DNA of 64,000 nucleotides from Sesamum alatum (lineage: Eukaryota; Streptophyta; Magnoliopsida; Lamiales; Pedaliaceae): positions 16,198,854 to 16,262,853 of the forward strand of contig JACGWO010000001.1 of NCBI GenBank assembly GCA_034509735.1, given 5' to 3'. A program made the position numbers and the translations under genes. The notes under the pieces were generated by a model. That model did not search any database, was not told the origin of the DNA, and saw only the letters and a program-made list of their open reading frames with translations. Shown here piece by piece: positions 60,357 to 64,000 of the stretch (the stretch's first letter is position 1; every line of letters begins with the position of its first letter).

Positions 60357-63010
60357 AAAGGAGTATTCAATGGATTGCACTTCATCATCTTGAACTTTTT
60401 TATAATCTCCCTTCCATATGCCTCTTGAGAGATGAAAATTCCATTTGTTGCTTTACTTCTAATCTCAATAAATATGACATGAGTCCCATGTCACTCTCAA
60501 ATTCTTGTGCCATTGCCTTCTTGAAGTTGTCATATATATGTGGATTATTTTCCCTAAGAATGAGATCATCCATATAAATGCACACACATAGTATATCTCC
60601 ATTCTCCTTCTTCACATAAAGAGCATACTCATGAAGGCATCTTAAAAAACCATTCTTTTGAAGATAGTTGTCAAGACGACTATACCATGCCCTTGGTGCT
60701 TGCTTGAACCCATATAAAACTTTTTTCAATTCTAACACTTTGTCTTCATGACCTTTAACTATGAAACAATCCGGTTGTTCAACATGCACTTCTTCTTTAA
60801 GATTACCATTCAAAATTCGGGGATCACATCCATTTGATAAATCGGGTATCGATTTTGTGCCGCAAGAGCGACCAACAACCGTATTGTCTCTAAGTGAGCA
60901 ATAGGAGCAAAAACTTCTTCATAGTCATGTTTTTGTTTATACCCCTTTGCTACAAGCCTCGCTTTATACCTTTTCATTTCTCCTTTTGTATTTTTCTTTA
61001 TTTTGTACACCCATTTGACTCCAATGGCTTCATGACCACGTGGTGTAGCTATCTCCCAAGTGTCATTTTTCTCTATTGAATGGATTTATTCCTTTATAGC
61101 TTCTTCAAAACTCAAAGGTTCATCATTCATAAATAAACAAAAAAAATTATCACCGTTTATTCTTTCCTTAGTATCATAAATATCACTTATGCTACGATAC
61201 CTTTGAGGTTGTTCACTTGAACTTGGTGTTGAGGGGGTTGAATTCTCATCTTCAACTTCTTACTCGTTCTCTTCTTCTAGATGTGAAAGAATACACTACT
61301 TCTCTCTTTTTTGGATGTTCCAATTCCATGAGACGTCTTCTTCGAACTTCACGTCCCCACTAATCACAACTTTTTCTGCAATAGGATTAAAATATTTGTA
61401 CCCATTGGAGTTCTCATCATAGCCAAGAAAGACCATCTTCTTACTTCGGTTATCTAGTTTTGTTCTTTATTGTTTCGGCACATGAACATAGCAAATAAAA
61501 CCAAAAACTTTTAAGTGCGTCACACTTGGCTTCCATCCACTTCATGCTTCTTGTGGACTTATTTTCTCCAAACTCTTGTCAGGGATCTGTTTGAAAGATA
61601 CACGGCACAACCCAAAAATCTTTTGGCATTGCCTTACTTTTCAACATCGTCCTCACCATGTTTAGAATCGTTCTATTCCTTCTTTCTGCAACGCCATTTT
61701 ATTGTGGTGTTCTTGGCACAGTCATAGGACGTCGAATTCCATGTGTTCCACAAAAAACTTTAAATTTACTAGAAGTGAACTCACCACCTCTATCGGTCCT
61801 TAGAGCTTTGAGTTCAAAACCACTTTATTTCTCAACACGAGTTCTGAACCTTAAACTCTCAAAAGCTTCACTCTTGTTTTTTAAGAAATAAACACATGTC
61901 TTCCTTGTAAAATCATTGATAAAGAGTATAAAATATGAACTCTTATCGAATGATTGTGGGTTAAAAGGACCATACACATCCATATGCACAAGTTGTAGAG
62001 GTTTGCTTGCTCTTGAAAGTGACTCCTTTGGAAAGCCTTTTATTGCATGCTTCCCAAGCAAACATGCCTCACATAATTGATCCGGGTGATTTATTTGGGG
62101 GACTTCTCTTATCATATTCTTTTCTCCTAGCATCTTTAGCTCTTCAAAGTTGAGATGTCGGAATCTCATATGCCTATCCATGAAAGATCATTGATTCAAG
62201 GTTGTAAGCGCTTTGCTTCAGTTGTCTTTACATTTAACTTGAACATACGGTTACTTGTCATGACAACTTTTGGGACAAGCCTATCACCTCGGTCTCGAAG
62301 CCATAGATATTTGTCCTCCATCTTCACCTTGTGTCCACTCTCCAAAAGTTGTTTGATGCTCAAAATATTGGTTTTCATTCTTGGAATGTAGTAGACATTG
62401 TGGAGAAGTTTGTGATCACCATTCTTTGTAGCCAAAATTATCGTGCCTTGTCCCTTGATCTCCACTTTAGTATCATCTCCAAAACAAACATCTCCGGTTA
62501 CTTTTGTGTCCATTTACACAAACTTACTTATATCTCCGATCATGTGGTTGCTTGCACCGTTGTCAAGATACCACGTGACATAATTTTCTATAGTGTCTTG
62601 CATTTGAGAAAGCAAGAGGCGTTGCCTTCTTCCTCCTTATGCTCGGTAAGATTTGTCTCTTCCGCATTAGATTTAGATTGACACTCCCATGAATAGTGTC
62701 CGGTCATTCCGCATGCATACCACTCAACATGACTTTTATTAATTTTCCTCCAATTTTTGTTGTTTCTTCCTCGACCACGGTTTCTTTGAAAACTCATATT
62801 TGCACCATCTGAAGGTGAGTTTTGTTCACCTTTTCCTTGGTCTCGACCTTCTCCTCTTCCTTGACCATGGCCACGACCATGCCAATGACCTCGGCCTCTA
62901 CCACGACCTTGACTTCTTCCTCCTCTATCGGAAGTATTTCCTTTAGGATTAAAAGAAAGTTTTGCTTGCAAGACTTGCTCCACCGGCACTTGTTGATTTC
63001 TTTTCATTCT
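60357..63010 (-). pseudogene. Copia-2 gag-pol remnant
   Basis: A gag tail with Gly/Arg-rich region and zinc knuckle lies at 62588-63007; the knuckle reads WYACGMTGHYSWEC with Trp where the first Cys should be. Protease and pre-integrase segments are at 62196-62513 (NGDHKLLHNVYYIPRMKTNI). Integrase is at 61825-62181 (CEACLLGKHAIKGFP, LVHMDVYGPF). Reverse transcriptase is at 60400-61010 ([25 protein letters not shown]). Stops and frame shifts lie between blocks. RNase H is absent. Confidence 0.85.
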
Positions 63011-63632
63011 TTCTTCATGAGCTATTAACGATCAATTTAGCTCGTCAATAATCATGGTATAGATGTCTTTTGCCTCTTCAATAGCCACCATTATATGATT
63101 GAACTTCGCATTAAGAGAGCGTAGGATCTTCTCAACTACTCTTACACCCGTCCATTTTTCACCAAGCCGCTTCATTTGATTTACCACCACTAAAACTCAA
63201 GTGAAATAATCCGTAATGGAATCATTCTCCTTATCAAAAGAGACTCATACTCAACCCTTAGAGTTTGGAGTCGTACCTTCTTCACTTTATCAACTCCCAC
63301 GGCGGAATTCTTAGAATGTCCCATGCATCCTTGGCTTTTGACTCATTGGCGATTTTCTCAAACATCTCGTCATCCAATCCTTGATGGATGATGCTGAGAG
63401 CACTTTGATCTCCTCCTTTTCTGTGACACGGTTAGTTCGGTTACAGAAAGAGCACCCTCATCAGTGGGCTCTTCATACCCGGTCTCAAACAATATTCCAC
63501 AAGCCATGAACCCCAAGAATATCTTTCATTCTAATTGACCATTGATCATAATTGGTTTTGGTCAGAGTTGGATATTGGAAGGAGATACGTGGAATTGTGG
63601 TGGTAGTTTTAACTAGGCTCTTAATACCACTT

Positions 63633-64000
63633 TGTTGAAAGCTATGGTGGGTTCAATTGTATAACAAAGCTTTTGAAGTAAGAGAAGAGGAGTATATATT
63701 AGAAATTTTGTACTCTAAATTGTGCCTCTCGATTCACTTGAATAACATCAAATTACAAGGCCTTTTATTTGCATAAACATCAGACTAATAAGCATAAAAA
63801 TCCGTACAAAGAATAAATTTTGAATTCTAAGCATCATTCTCTATTTCTGGCAGAGCTTTCTAGACAGATTTTCAATCGACTTGAAACTTGAACCATCTAA
63901 AACTAGACTCACAGAGCTTTTATTTCATATAACATTCATCCTAAATGGCAACCGTTTACCTTCTGAAAATGTGTCTGAAAGTCTACTAAAAAATTGTGAC
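63633..64000 (-). repeat. Copia-2 5' LTR (outer end unresolved)
   Basis: It begins TGTTGAAAGCTATGG and matches 60080-60356 to position 63887. Beyond that the left copy has coding sequence instead, so the remaining bases to the window end may still be LTR. The left copy carries a TATA-like ATCCCTATAAAAGG on the minus strand near 60203-60216. Confidence 0.65.

Larger units (their letters stand above)
60080..64000 (-). mobile_element. Ty1/copia retrotransposon Copia-2 (3' truncated coding region)
   Basis: A left LTR portion at 60080-60356 and a right LTR from 63633 are homologous over about 255-277 bases, each starting TGTTGRAAGCTAYGGTGGG. A primer-binding-like site (reverse complement TGGTATTAAGAGCC) lies at 63616-63629, so the element points left. 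Coding remnants run gag, zinc knuckle, protease, integrase, reverse transcriptase. The reverse transcriptase stops after about KKFKMMKCNPLNTPL and joins directly into LTR sequence, so the RNase H, polypurine tract and one end of the LTR are missing. The outer end of the right LTR is not resolved and may lie past the window. Confidence 0.82.

Overview
This is a 64 kb piece of a plant nuclear genome, most likely a eudicot. Host genes are AT-rich with GT-AG introns. They encode typical plant proteins (COP9 signalosome subunit 8, ribosomal protein L3, an NDR1/HIN1-like LEA_2 protein, an ER Hsp70, a pinin-type splicing factor). The spaces between them hold plant Ty1/copia, L1-type LINE, SINE, hAT, Mutator-like and PIF/Harbinger remnants. 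The species cannot be named from the sequence. I see no rRNA, tRNA gene, CRISPR array or operon.

Host genes in order: small single-exon basic protein (1252-1542, +); CSN8 (3247-6167, -, 5 exons, 197 codons); RPL3 (14247-16740, +, 5 coding exons, 389 codons); LEA_2/NHL membrane protein (17757-20182, -, 2 exons, 228 codons); small membrane-anchored coiled-coil protein (29452-29778, -); BiP-type ER Hsp70 (30897-33388, -, 7 exons, 655 codons, unusual NDEL C-terminus); pinin-like protein (36143-40327, -, 10 exons, 424 codons); large disordered protein with a conserved acidic C-terminal motif (54487-59114, +, 5 exons, 624 codons). Exon joins were worked out by hand; all exon sets keep frame and use GT..AG introns. 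The genes are independent housekeeping or stress genes with no obvious shared pathway.

Mobile DNA fills most of the rest. A DUF4283 gag-like pseudogene and an LTR lie at 8396-10732. At 11061-13471 a palindromic element carries a hAT-like insertion in one arm and a Mutator-like insertion at the matching site of the other arm. A degenerate copia element (23281-29227, TSD TGATA) is interrupted by a 520 bp foreign, organelle-looking segment in its integrase and by a solo LTR (TSD GCTAT) inside its own LTR. A 5.9 kb LINE (41234-47141) has a 14 bp TSD. A Mutator-like element at 49151-50843 contains a PIF/Harbinger-like element (TSD TAA). A second copia (60080 to the window end) has lost its RNase H end. 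SINE-like copies and small MITEs are scattered between them.

I found no clearly new biological system. The best second-look items are the paired insertions at the same site of a palindrome, the NDEL/variant-linker BiP, the clean 520 bp insertion in the copia integrase, and several tiny retroposed inserts with intact target duplications.
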